From positions 498,873 to 540,165 of the forward strand of contig NW_014577069.1 of assembly GCF_000485595.1 (NCBI RefSeq): 41,293 nt of DNA, written 5' to 3'. The notes below the pieces were generated by a model. The model saw nothing but the letters and a program-made list of their open reading frames with translations, did no database searches and had not been told where the DNA came from. The position numbers and the translations under genes were made by a program. The DNA is from Priapulus caudatus. Lineage: Eukaryota > Priapulida > Priapulimorpha > Priapulimorphida > Priapulidae. Of this stretch, positions 32,473-41,151 are shown piece after piece. Positions within the stretch are counted from its first letter, which is position 1; each line of letters opens with the position of its first letter.

Positions 32473-33840
32473 GGTACTATCTCATGTATCTATCTATCTA
32501 TCTATCTATCAATCTATCTATCTATTCTATCCATCTATCTATGTACTATCTATCTTTATTATCTATCTATCATTAGCTAATCTATCTTCTATCTATCTGT
32601 CTATCTATACTCCATCTTTATCTATCTATACATTATACTTATCATTATCTATTATCTATCTATCTATCTATCTATTCTATCTATCTATCTACCTATCTAA
32701 TACTATCTTACTCCATTATCTAGTTACTATCCATCTATGTATCACTATCTATCTATCCTATCTATCTATCTATCTAACTATCTATCATACTATCTCTCTA
32801 TCTCTCTCTCTTTCTCTTTCTTCTTCGGCGCCTCTCACGTATCGGACTCTTACGATATATATATAATATAGTATATATACTAAAGAGACAGATGCGCCTG
32901 AGATTCGTAAAGATGAAAAGCGCTTGTGGTACAAACTTATATGTCGGATTATCGTTGTCTGTATCAACAACTGAATTATCGTTAACCTAAGAACTTTCTA
33001 CTATATATTATATTAATCTATATATATATATATATATATATAGCAGGTAAAACGTTATCAATTTAGAGTGCTTAGCTAAGTTTATTTCGATTCTTGTCTT
33101 GCTCTATAGTAAATTGCTATGCTACTAGTACTAGTGTAATGCTTTGCTAATGCCATGCCATGCTAATTTGTTTCTGAAAAAACTCGTTTTCGTACATCTC
33201 TTGATCTCTTGATAGCACATGTGTGCAGAGATGCTGTTTATCATTCAAAATTTCTCCCATTTCACGGATAGATAAACGTGTTATAGCAATGAAAAACACG
33301 TGCAAAAATGCTCAACTAAGACGCTCCTATAGAATTAAAAAATAACCGCGTACCCTGAAGCGCGAGGAAGATATGATCAACTACAGGAATTCCCAAAATT
33401 AGTACTCAATATAGGGCAAAGAATATGTGTGCAACGAACTCACGAGCCTAACAATTTGGATGACTTCATATTTTTTAAATGCAAACGTAAAATGTTAAAT
33501 AAAGAATATGTTGCGCAGGAGCAAAATATATTAAAATCAGAAGGGCATAAGAGTTACTTATACACCCTCCTAGTAAAATGGGTGTATAATAATAGCTGGA
33601 GTTAGCCTAAGTAAAAACATCTTACTTTAGCCCAACAGAATCTTCCAAACTCCATTCCATTACCAGTGAAAATCGTTACCAAATCTCGCATGCGATCTAA
33701 GAAATAACGAGTTGACTAAAACACATCAACATAACATGACAGACGTACATATCTGTGCATCACGCTTTCCCGATGCTGCAAACAGTCTAGATGGACTTAC
33801 CTGCACACACGAACAGCGCGAATACTACCAACGTCTTCAT
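19219..33840 (-). CDS. Chitin deacetylase-like protein (ChBD2 + LDLa + CE4 domain), 11 exons
   Basis: Coding exons on the minus strand, in order: 33840-33801, 27274-27107, 26901-26776, 26593-26486, 26029-25872, 22230-22070, 21768-21627, 20789-20677, 20342-20181, 20005-19881, 19484-19219. All junctions are GT/AG and all split codons close; the total of 1569 bases gives 522 residues plus TAA. Order: signal peptide (1-18), type-2 chitin-binding domain with six Cys (C35, C51, C57, C67, C83, C94), LDL-receptor class A module (114-147, ending in DGSDE), the group-specific [13 protein letters not shown] linker, a CE4 polysaccharide-deacetylase domain (about 175-435), and a Cys-rich C-terminus. Length and order match group I chitin deacetylases (serpentine/vermiform), secreted proteins acting on chitin in apical matrix. 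Oddity: motif 1 reads TFEG instead of TFDD and motif 2 reads LSLSH instead of HSxxH. RAPY, D319-x-x-WP and VWEVPM remain. Deacetylase activity is therefore doubtful. Confidence 0.9.
19541..19667 (+). mobile_element. tRNA-derived SINE-like insertion with (ATT)n tail
   Basis: TAGCCGGTGGCTT resembles a pol III A box and GGGATTCAATCC (about 19592-19603) a B box. The sequence then runs into an (ATT)n tail. It occupies most of deacetylase intron 10 in antisense, about 55 bases from the exon 11 acceptor. No target duplication was verified. Confidence 0.45.
20181..21768 (-). other. Deacetylase exons 7-9: central CE4 domain
   Basis: Exon 7 (21768-21627) has H255, SPASYW and the conserved RAPYLQ end. 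Exon 8 (20789-20677) begins LGGNMQF and has WPYTLDYR. Exon 9 (20342-20181) has [15 protein letters not shown]. All three match the order of conserved blocks in group I chitin deacetylases. Confidence 0.87.
21218..21540. repeat. 19-bp minisatellite in deacetylase intron 7
   Basis: About 17 nearly identical units of CTCTATACATCTACTATGC, with sparse point variants (TATGC or TACGC). Because 19 is not a multiple of 3, each forward frame cycles through the same 19-residue peptide without stops; this is not a gene. Confidence 0.95.
21798..21925. repeat. 14-bp minisatellite CCGTATTAATTACC
   Basis: About nine imperfect copies in deacetylase intron 6, immediately upstream of exon 7 in transcription order. 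Confidence 0.85.
23223..23268 (-). pseudogene. tRNA-Arg relic, internally deleted
   Basis: Matches the acceptor and D-arm portions of the intact tRNA-Arg(CCT) copies below but lacks the anticodon and T arms. Confidence 0.6.
23562..23629 (-). pseudogene. tRNA-Arg relic, heavily diverged
   Basis: Aligns over most of the tRNA-Arg(CCT) length with many substitutions, and the acceptor stem no longer pairs. Flanking sequence (CCACTAGTRATRYGATTG nearby) matches the flank of the preceding relic, so these are duplicated units. Confidence 0.5.
23801..24312 (+). mobile_element. Non-autonomous hAT element with 8-bp target duplications
   Basis: The element occupies 23809-24304. It is flanked by identical 8-bp copies of ACTGTACT (23801-23808 and 24305-24312), the duplication size typical of hAT. 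The termini are imperfect inverted repeats sharing CA....CGGAYTAAG. Inside, 24047-24250 on the plus strand encodes a 67-residue piece ([18 protein letters not shown], then NLSILAIES) recognisable as the C-terminal hAT dimerisation region. The rest of the transposase is missing, so it is an internally deleted copy. GTGCCCCGGGCCCCCCACA occurs near both ends. It lies in deacetylase intron 5 between tRNA-Arg copies. Confidence 0.85.
24361..24434 (-). pseudogene. tRNA-Arg-like copy with CTT anticodon
   Basis: The body is that of tRNA-Arg(CCT), but the anticodon loop reads CTCTTAA, so the anticodon is CTT. An extra base in the T arm disturbs the stem. Probably a pseudogene; if transcribed and charged as an Arg tRNA it would read Lys AAG codons. 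Confidence 0.65.
24507..24566 (-). pseudogene. tRNA-Arg relic, degraded
   Basis: Retains weak similarity to both ends of the tRNA (ending TTAGGCAACTAGGGCTG on the plus strand). It lies in the part of the duplicated unit that corresponds to 25575-25640. Confidence 0.35.
24726..24798 (-). tRNA. tRNA-Arg (anticodon CCT)
   Basis: 73 bases. The acceptor GCCCCAG pairs with CTGGGGT, followed by discriminator A. The D arm reads GCCCAATGGATAAGGC, the anticodon stem TCGGT/ACCGG has loop TTCCTAA, and the T arm is GTGGG-TTCGAGT-CCCAC. All stems pair and the pol III A and B boxes are present. The CCA end is not encoded, as expected in eukaryotes. It is on the same strand as the deacetylase gene, within its intron 5. 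Confidence 0.93.
25084..25156 (-). pseudogene. Diverged tRNA-like sequence
   Basis: On the minus strand it shows an A-box-like TCGCTCAAACGG, an anticodon-like loop TCCTAAG and a B-box-like GGGTTCGCATCGC, but the acceptor arms do not pair well. It could be a tRNA relic or a SINE head. Confidence 0.35.
25424..25496 (-). tRNA. tRNA-Arg (anticodon CCT), second copy
   Basis: 73 bases, differing from the copy at 24726 at one position of the anticodon loop (CTCCTAA). All stems pair. It sits in a unit whose flanks (ACAATTAAAGAATTGCGTAAA) also follow the variant copy at 24361, showing local segmental duplication. Confidence 0.94.
26486..26593 (-). other. Deacetylase exon 4: LDL-receptor class A module
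   Basis: A single exon encodes all six Cys and the calcium-binding [10 protein letters not shown] end. Both flanking introns are phase 1, the usual arrangement for a shuffled LDLa module. Confidence 0.9.
26776..27274 (-). other. Deacetylase exons 2-3: chitin-binding (peritrophin-A type) domain
   Basis: Exon 2 (27274-27107) and exon 3 (26901-26776) together carry the six-Cys pattern, with FYYC before the third-Cys loop and CPTGTIW at the junction. The intron splits the Gly codon of CPTG (G|GT). Confidence 0.88.
27295..27415. repeat. Direct duplication of about 60 bp
   Basis: GATAGCTGCCTATGMCGRAGG followed by TACG, then a diverged AGGTAGATGGTGATCAGCACC-like part, occurs twice in tandem in intron 1 just upstream of exon 2. 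Confidence 0.7.
27752..27957. repeat. 22-bp minisatellite
   Basis: About nine to ten units of the type GTTTGATGATATAATGATAT plus AA, variable in sequence, in deacetylase intron 1. Confidence 0.85.
28050..28095. other. Perfect 15-bp inverted repeat
   Basis: CTAATAATACATGTA (28050-28064) and its exact complement (28081-28095) flank a 16-base loop in intron 1. Confidence 0.85.
28590..28778 (-). CDS. Possible orphan exon in deacetylase intron 1 (uncertain)
   Basis: After an ATATTTTAG acceptor (exon would start at 28778) the minus strand reads [18 protein letters not shown], then [11 protein letters not shown] and FVEWPHGEF. It looks protein-like in composition, with three Cys and an N-glycosylation sequon. 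I recognise no family and found no clear donor. It could be an alternative exon, a relic of another gene, or chance. Confidence 0.22.
29572..29611 (+). repeat. Interstitial TTAGGG telomere-like repeats
   Basis: Six to seven near-perfect GGGTTA units with two variants, in AT-rich DNA close to the GT array that borders the assembly gap. Confidence 0.85.
29698..29789. repeat. (GT)n microsatellite bordering the gap
   Basis: A perfect GT run of 92 bases that is cut off by the run of N; the true length is unknown. Confidence 0.95.
29790..30450. other. Assembly gap (661 N)
   Basis: Unknown sequence within deacetylase intron 1, between GT and TA microsatellites. The open frames spanning it are meaningless. 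Confidence 0.99.
30483..30600. repeat. (TA)n microsatellite with interruptions
   Basis: TA-rich tract directly after the gap. Confidence 0.9.
30929..31010. other. 82-bp near-perfect palindrome
   Basis: Arms 30929-30960 and 30979-31010 (32 bases each) are reverse complements with two mismatches. They are separated by an 18-base alternating AT run that is itself self-complementary. It lies in deacetylase intron 1, so the pre-mRNA could fold into a hairpin of about 40 bp. Confidence 0.9.
31823..32815. repeat. (CTAT)n array of about 1 kb
   Basis: Tetranucleotide repeats broken by frequent one-base losses and gains rather than substitutions. CT-rich tracts precede it (31730-31800) and follow it. 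The long ORFs are repeat artefacts. Confidence 0.93.
33801..33840 (-). other. Deacetylase exon 1: start codon and signal peptide
   Basis: ATG at 33840-33838 opens [13 protein letters not shown], and the GTAAGT donor follows at 33800. The single leftover G joins TC of exon 2 to make Val. The hydrophobic stretch and the joined VAAVS end fit a secretory signal with cleavage near residue 18. Confidence 0.85.
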
Positions 33841-33947
33841 AGTCAACTGTGTTCTCTGAGTTGTTGCCGCCTCACTCACTTGCTACTTGCTACTATCGTA
33901 TGTGTTCTCGACGCACAAACAAACAAGTACAACTCTTCGCTGGCTCT

Positions 33948-33980
33948 GCTGACCGTCTGCTGCTCATCCCGTATTTATAC
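33948..33980 (-). promoter_or_regulatory. Core promoter of the deacetylase-like gene
   Basis: On the minus strand GTATAAATAC (33980-33971) is a TATA box. TCAGC (33952-33948), about 30 bases downstream, fits an initiator. This predicts a 5' leader of about 110 bases before the ATG at 33840. Confidence 0.6.
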
Positions 33981-33999
33981 CCCCGTCGCGCGTGACGTA

Positions 34000-34413
34000 A
34001 CGGATGCGTAATAACGCTGCGATGCTCTATTGTTCTCCTCGACCTACATACGCCTCTCGCGCTCTGTCACTGGCGCGCGGTCGCCTTGTCGCAATGGCGC
34101 GAGACATGCGCATAACTGTCAGCACTTTTTTGATGAAACGTGAAATGTGTGCGCCGTCCACGTGGGACTACGCCCCACCCCTGATATCGCGTACAATGCG
34201 CGCAACCCCTGGTCGTGGGCCCCTTCCGGCACACGCCTGTGCGTATTACCGTAGATCACTCTTTCAGTGATAAACGCGAATTTTATCGGAGCCGCTATAA
34301 ATGTCGCCGGTGGAGACATATCAATGACACTGGATCTCGATCACGGTCAACTGTTTAATATATTGAGAAACATACACGTGTAAAATGTAAACAACTCGCC
34401 CATCCCGCCATTG

Positions 34414-34447
<34 letters not shown>

Positions 34448-36040
34448 TTGTATTGTCTATTTACTATCAGTTTCACGAATGCTAATTACTGCTACGGTGC
34501 GACCCTGGTGCACCATCCATATACATGAAGTTGACCGAACACGCAAGTTCGGCCAATAGCCTAAAGGGGACGACGAATTGACGCATCACACATATAGTAT
34601 CACATACAGATATTCCCTCACCACTAGATTGACCCACTTGATATCATAATTAGGCTAGAGCTCGCCCAACATTTCGTCGGTGGAGCAGATATCACGTAAC
34701 GATGCGGATGAACGTTTTTAATCGCCATTAATTGCCACGTAATTTCGATAGAATAACACAATTACGTGGAAATACAGACGTATAGTACCAATGCCGACGT
34801 ATGGACGTGTCTTAGACACCGCCATATTTGTATACTCGCAATTTCGCACCGATTCTATCAACGGTATATTACAACAATTGCCGATCGCTGCTAGTAAAGT
34901 GAAAGGATCACGCAGAGACTACAATAGCACGCGCCGTAGAACGCGTTCGAGCGCGGACAACGTTCAGTTTGTAACGCGTTCGATTTTGCGATAATCGGCT
35001 ATGTTACGCAGCATTTGCAACATTCAATGTCACGAGCACGAGCATTTACATAATTACATATTCTCGAATGCGTACTTGAAACAACTACTGAGTACGCGCG
35101 TGCGAATCTCTCCGGGTTTTTTTTACTGCGCACCACCGTGTTATATTGTACTTTTCACATTTGCGCAGCGCCTCCACTACGGTTCCGCGCGAGCGGTGAG
35201 AGGTAAGTCCCACCGACTGCACGCAGTTCGACATCATCACGACACTTAAAAACAGCAACGTTGCAATTAGTTTACATGACCTGTTATTTGCGAATAAATT
35301 TCCCATGCCGTTTAGGTGATGTACGCGGGTAGAATGTTCCTGGTTTTCTCCTCTCAGTTATTATACGTGTGAATTTGTAATATGGATTAGTGCAAGACGG
35401 GCATTTAAGGGCAATTTTCCGCTAGCGAAAAAACGCACACGTGTTCAAGCTTCGTGTGATACTTGGTTTGCGTGTTGAAACATTTTCATGCGTCGCTGTT
35501 TGATGGCGAATGACATCGATTGCATAGGAAGTGCTTTGGAACTGGATTTGACGACGATATTAGCTGGGGAAGTGTCATTGCTACCTTGATAGTGATACTC
35601 ATCAGCGTGTTATCATCCAGTCATTCGTTTTAGATAGCGCGAACAAAGGCCTAGTTTTTTTCTGTGTGCATGCAGCGAATTGGAACAGTCGAACACAAAC
35701 CGTCATTCCACTATCGTAAAAAAATTACGATGGAAAAGTCGTGGATTCAGACTCTCTAAACTATGGTCATTGTATTCTCGTTCCTTCTCGGCTACTTATA
35801 TCTCATCATAATGTTGCCGGACACACTTAGCACTGTCCATACCAATTTGAAGGTATACCAATACTCAATACTAATTTAAGCGAAGAAGTCTATAGATTAA
35901 ACGACAACTACAAGTAATAGCAGTAGTAGTTCAACCCATGAAATCCATTCGGCGCGTGTCAATGTAATGAAGTAATAATATAGCGTGATAATGAGATAGT
36001 GACAGCACACACACGCTGAGACATAATCAAAATATGATTT
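34000..36040. other. Upstream intergenic region of the deacetylase-like gene
   Basis: No supported gene. TGACGTAA near 33994 is a CRE-like site next to the core promoter. A TA run occupies about 34419-34446. A 73-residue minus-strand frame (35306-35085) begins with a plausible signal-like hydrophobic segment but has no family match and is not called. Confidence 0.45.
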
Positions 36041-36044
36041 AAAC

Positions 36045-36046
<2 letters not shown>

Positions 36047-36087
<41 letters not shown>

Positions 36088-36126
36088 TATTATTTTTTCA
36101 TTATTATTATTATTATTATTATTATT
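36047..36126. repeat. (ATT)n microsatellite
   Basis: Trinucleotide run bordering duplicated block A. Confidence 0.93.
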
Positions 36127-37334
36127 CATATGCATTTACTGTTACATGTGAACTTTTTTTTACCATGTCAACCTGCTGCACCAATATAAGCGAGGTGTAG
36201 TGGCTACCTGTGTGTATGTGTTGTAATTTGAAATGAATCAATTCAGTGTTTGGCTCGCTTTAATGACGTGAGTTATTTTATTTAATGTCGCCCGCGCGCA
36301 TGGAGCTGGCTCGCGGCGTGACCGCCCCAGCTCTCCCCGCGCGGCCTGGTTGGTCGTGGGCGCGGCCCGGCGGGGGCCTAGCCCTCCGCGCGTACGCGGC
36401 TTTGCAGACCATCCCAAACCGTTGTGCTGGCTCCTTTGTCGCTCCCTCACGTCTCCAAACCAAGTCCTTATGACCCCGGATGCGCACTCTTCTCACCCAC
36501 GATCTCACGCACCCCTATCAGACCGGGGCTGCACCCTCTCCGGGTCTCTCGGCCGCGCTGGGATCCCCCCCCGTAAACCGCGCTGCCGTCTTTGGGTCCC
36601 TCTGCAGAAGCGGCGCGTCTCGCGCCTGCGCTGCCGGACCGGTCGGGCGGTGCTATGCAAACCGGTTTGGCTCACCTGAATCCACCCCTGTCCATGTGCT
36701 GCATGACCGCCCCGCCGCGTAAATGTGTATTTAGTATAAAATTATGTGTCATATGTAAATAACATTTTCTCTTACTTATAGAAGTTTTGACGATGCACGT
36801 AGAGCCAGAATGCGGAGAGTGGAAATTTATATCGCGGTTCAAAATCCACCATTTTCTCAATAATCGGTTTATTAAGATAGACTGTTCACGTAAACGTGCA
36901 TTTTGAAAATTCATTACAGTAGTCATAGATAAAATAATCACCATCAAAAAGCGAGCAAAACACTCAATTGACAATGTTTACATCTACATATACACGTGAC
37001 ATAGCTGGCAACATACAATCGGTTATATGAGTAACAGGTGAAAAGGTAACAACGTTACGAGAAGTATTGTAAATGAAAACGGTGTAAACCGGTACACACA
37101 ATATACTATCTATGTGTGTTATGGCGTTGATCTATATACAACCGTGCATGGCGCAGCGAAAAAAATGCCGTTAGGCGAAAAATCCCAGAGTCATTCAGAC
37201 TCTTAGTTTGCCAACTAACTTGAGCCCACCCTACACCGCGTAACACACACAACATGCACACACGCCACGCACGTACGTACGCACGAACGCACGTACGCCA
37301 CGAACGCACGCACGCACGCGCGCACGCACGCGCG

Positions 37335-37335
<1 letters not shown>
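36127..37335. repeat. Duplicated block A (interrupted)
   Basis: Nearly the same sequence as 40412-41151. Shared landmarks include GTGAACTTTTTTTTACCATG, GAAGTTTTGACGATGCACGT, CAAAATCCACCATTTTCTCA, AACGTTACGAGAAGTATTGT and GCCCACCCTACACCGCGTAA. Block A carries a 431-bp GC-rich insert at 36289-36719. Differences from block B are mainly single-base insertions and deletions. No coding function is recognised. Confidence 0.9.
36289..36719. other. GC-rich insert of about 431 bp inside block A
   Basis: It is absent from block B, where TTTAATGT is followed directly by AAATGTG. Composition is strikingly different from the flanks. Open frames in several directions follow from the high GC content. No transposon termini, target duplication beyond one T, or protein family was recognised. 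It could be a mobile element, foreign DNA or an assembly chimera. Confidence 0.7.
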
Positions 37336-37377
<42 letters not shown>

Positions 37378-37379
37378 AC

Positions 37380-37441
<62 letters not shown>

Positions 37442-37443
37442 TA
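37245..37443. repeat. (GCAC)n / (CA)n microsatellite
   Basis: Mixed GCAC and CA arrays. A shorter version of the GCAC part ends block B (about 41085-41150). Confidence 0.92.
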
Positions 37444-37449
37444 TTCACA

Positions 37450-40190
37450 TGTGCATGCATTAATTGTATAAACGTTACTGAGACGCAATATTAAACTGGT
37501 CATGGAACTATAGGCTCCGTGACTGTGTCATTTAACACGTTTTCAACCGTTGTCGGCAACGATAAACAGACACGGAATAGTTATTTATTTCAAATAACGA
37601 AGGTTGGCCTCTTTGTTGCGACTAGATAGTCCTAAAATATTTTAACGTCTCCAAGGACACATGATGACGAGCCGCGGAGATCTGGCAAGTCTATATTTCA
37701 CACGTTGACTCATCATGATGTTTTCTCAGTAAGCGCAGTACATCGAAGGAATCGCAGGCGATATCTCTCTCGGTGTCTTATTTCACGAGGAGGAGGTGAG
37801 AGTATATCGTGTTCCCCCGTGGACTAGAGCAAAATTAGAGGCACTTTACGTTAGTCTGATGCAGGAAAACTAGACAGAGGGCATGAGCGAGACTGGAGTG
37901 GCTCAGCAGGTAAAGTCAGATAATATTACCGACCAGTTGTATAGCCAATTATGAATTTTTATCCCCTGGCATACACGAGCAGACTAATACTCGCTCAATA
38001 CATTAGGTCCCATGCTTTCAAAGGATGACATTTATCTTCTCTCAGTTAACAACATCTCTGTTATCAAGTTAAAATTCCAAGGCGAGCTCACAATTCCTTT
38101 GCTATTTAGCCATAGGTACCGTTTGACAGCCGTGTTAAACTTCAACTTATAACACGATACCGCGTCTATGGTCTAAAACCCACGAATGCTATTATATATA
38201 TATAAGTTAATGCATTATATACGCGCTATTCTGGCCTGGTTCAAGAGTGTTTAGGCTGAGGATCGGACATCATTGGCGGGATTTGTCCAAATGACAATGT
38301 GGCCGCGACATGTTACGCGCTCTCTGTATATTACTTTGGATTACACTCGATATGCCGACAATTAAAATAACTGTCACGGCTCTCGCTTAATATGCAAGCC
38401 TTGCCACAAAGCGGACGGTTCAACAACACTTCACTTAATCACTCTATCCTAAGATATCAGCTATAGATACCCACCCAATCAGCTATAGATTAGATAATAG
38501 TTTTTGCCTAAATAGAACGCAGCGCGAAAGTTATAAATCCGACTAAAATGCCGGCGTCGTAGTTTCTGCCCCTTTCGGGTTCATTTTCTCAAGGTTCAGC
38601 TCGTAAAATCGCACGCATGACTGGAGGTGTGTGCGGCAAAGTCACGCGCTAGCAAGCGTAACCATTGCAATTATAATGTCGCGAACTTGCGGGGTCCAAA
38701 TTGTAACAGATCCGCAGCAAACACACGGTGGCGCAACAATAGAACATCGGATTCCATCAATACCGTGTCTGATCTAGCGGCATCAATAGCACGAACGACG
38801 CATTGGGAAATGTGTTAATATTACAAGGATAAATTACGTGTAAATTATTCATCGTGAAAATAAAAGCGAAAGTGCGCCATGTAAGATTTAATTACACTGC
38901 CATCCTGTCGTGTTAACCCAGAACCTTTTATGCGTAATTGCTGTTCATACATCGCATAGTTATAATTTGTTAGTTTTTAATAGGGAAATCACGGAGTTAT
39001 TTATAATTAAATATAATAATGGAAATGTTGATTTGACTAGAATTTAAACCGCAGTTAGTACGCTTGTAATCCTGTTATTAAATCTAGTTCCAGAGCTATA
39101 GAGCTACACATATACACGAAAGAAATTCCGCTTAGTATTGTTTAAGCCATAAATTATCCATGAATTAGAGACATACGAGCAAGTACATTAATGTGTTTAT
39201 CGCATATGTTGCAATGCAGAAAATATCATATTAGCAAGGCACTATACTGAAAGTCACGTTGTATAAATTAAGTTTGAATACGCATCAATGTCATATATGG
39301 TATCACACATACTCAGTCGCAGTCGAAAGATCAGACTAGCTCACATAATAAATTTCTTGGGCGATTTCTGTTACGCCTACAAACCGGAGCTGCAGTTAGC
39401 GTATTATTCATTCGTCTCCATGTAGTAACCTTGCCGCGCGTGGCTGCCTGTGTACCGCCGTTACGCGCAATTACCGTAGTTTGGTGGTCAGGGCAGAACG
39501 AAAACACAGGCGTAACGACAATGCACACGCGGTATCCTTCGCACGCTGGTGACGTGGGGGAATTTGAAACAGCTCGAAATCGACAGCAATTTCGGTCCTA
39601 TTTGCCCATTCTCACGACCATTATATATTGTCGTGTCGCACTCGAAGATAAGGGCTGAGTGCACCATGCTGGTTCGTGCATAAATTATCAGCATAGCCTT
39701 ATTACGTAAAGCTCTTCTAAGCATTGATTATCATCAGTTTATGAGTTTGGATACTCTGGTTCTGCCCAGCCTATCATCCTTTTATTAGCGTAGGCGGCCA
39801 TATACCACGTAATTACTTCAAATTACAGTTTAATCGTTCGTTAGTTCAATAGCGGCGCACAGAGAATTGGAAACAGCGTGCTATGGCCGTAGTAGTACAC
39901 CGGCGGCGCTACTAAGCGTTTTTTATAGAGGCAAGTACGCGTGAAAAACCCCATATTACCACGCAGATACAATCGCACGACTGCCCGCCTGCTTGCGCAC
40001 GCACGCACATAGATACGTCCTTGGTGTGGACAGAAATTCAATTGTTATTTCGTAAAAATTATTCGCCTGAAAACTCGGCTGAAGTTTTACAACTCGTGCT
40101 TTTTGTTTGGTCGTGTAAAAACCAAATTGAAAACGGCAACTCTTCGACATATAGCACGGGCAGGTGAATGATTAAGGAATGCAGACATTA
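37450..40190. other. Noncoding region, nothing recognised
   Basis: AT-rich unique-looking sequence with only short open frames and no family signature on either strand. Confidence 0.5.
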
Positions 40191-40411
40191 TTATTGTTAT
40201 CATTATTATTATTATCAAGAGCATATAAAGAAGACACATAAAACAAGGAAAGCACAGAAGAAGAGCACATAAAACAAAGAACAATAAAACAATAACACAC
40301 ATAAAACAAATAACAACACAATAACACAATAACAACACATAAAACAAACAACAACAAAGAAGAGCACATAAAACAACATATTATTGTTTTTGTTATTATT
40401 ATTATTATTAC
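40190..40411. repeat. ATT runs and degenerate ACATAAAACAA minisatellite
   Basis: Variable units centred on ACATAAAACAA, flanked by ATT/TTA runs, lie immediately before duplicated block B. Confidence 0.75.
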
Positions 40412-41151
40412 TATATGCATTTACTGTACATGTGAACTTTTTTTTACCATGTCACCTGTGCGCCAATATAAGCGAGTGTAGTGGCTACCTGTGTGTATGT
40501 AATTGTAATTTGAAACGAATCAATTCAGTGTTTGCTCGTTTAATGACGGTGATTATTTTATTTAATGTAAATGTGTATTTAGTATAAATGTATGTGTATA
40601 TGTAATACATTTGCTCTTATTATAGAAGTTTTGACGATGCACGTAGAGCAAAATGCGGAGAGTGAAATTTATATCGCGTTCAAAATCCACCATTTTCTCA
40701 ATAATCGGTTTATAGATAGACGTGTCACGAAACGTCGCATTAGAAAAATAATTACAGTAGTCATAGATAAAATAATCACCATACAAAAAGCGAGCAAAAC
40801 ACTCAATTGACAATTTTTACATCTACATACACGTGACATAGCTGGCAACTACAATCGGTACTATAGGCTAACAGGTGAAAAGGTAACAACGTTACGAGAA
40901 GTATTGTAAATGAAAACGGTTGTAAACCGGTACACACAATATACTATCTATGTGTTTATGGTTGATCTATATACAACCGTGCATGGGCGCAGCGAAAAAT
41001 GTCGTTAGGGAAAATCCCAGAGCTCATTCAGACTCTTAGTTTCCAACTAACTTGAGCCCACCCTACACCGCGTAACCACACACACATGCACACACGCACG
41101 CACGTACGTACGCACGAACGCACGTACGCCCACGAACGCACGCACGCACGC
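40412..41151. repeat. Duplicated block B (uninterrupted)
   Basis: Counterpart of block A without the GC-rich insert. It begins at TATGCATTTACTG after an ATT run and ends in GCAC repeats, as block A does. Confidence 0.9.

Noticed and set aside
32087-32866. 259-codon ORF rich in Tyr, Ile, Leu and Ser
   Set aside because: Translation of the CTAT array, which lacks stops in this frame.
36238-36722. Several ORFs in the GC-rich insert
   Set aside because: All are short, on both strands, without recognisable domains, and explained by low stop-codon frequency in GC-rich DNA.
37106-37503. Cys/Val- and His/Thr-rich ORFs
   Set aside because: Artefacts of the CA/GT microsatellite.
40592-40810. Possible exon after a TTATTATAG acceptor in block B (VEQNAESEIYIAF)
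   Set aside because: The corresponding frame in block A is broken by indels and no neighbouring exon or family match was found.
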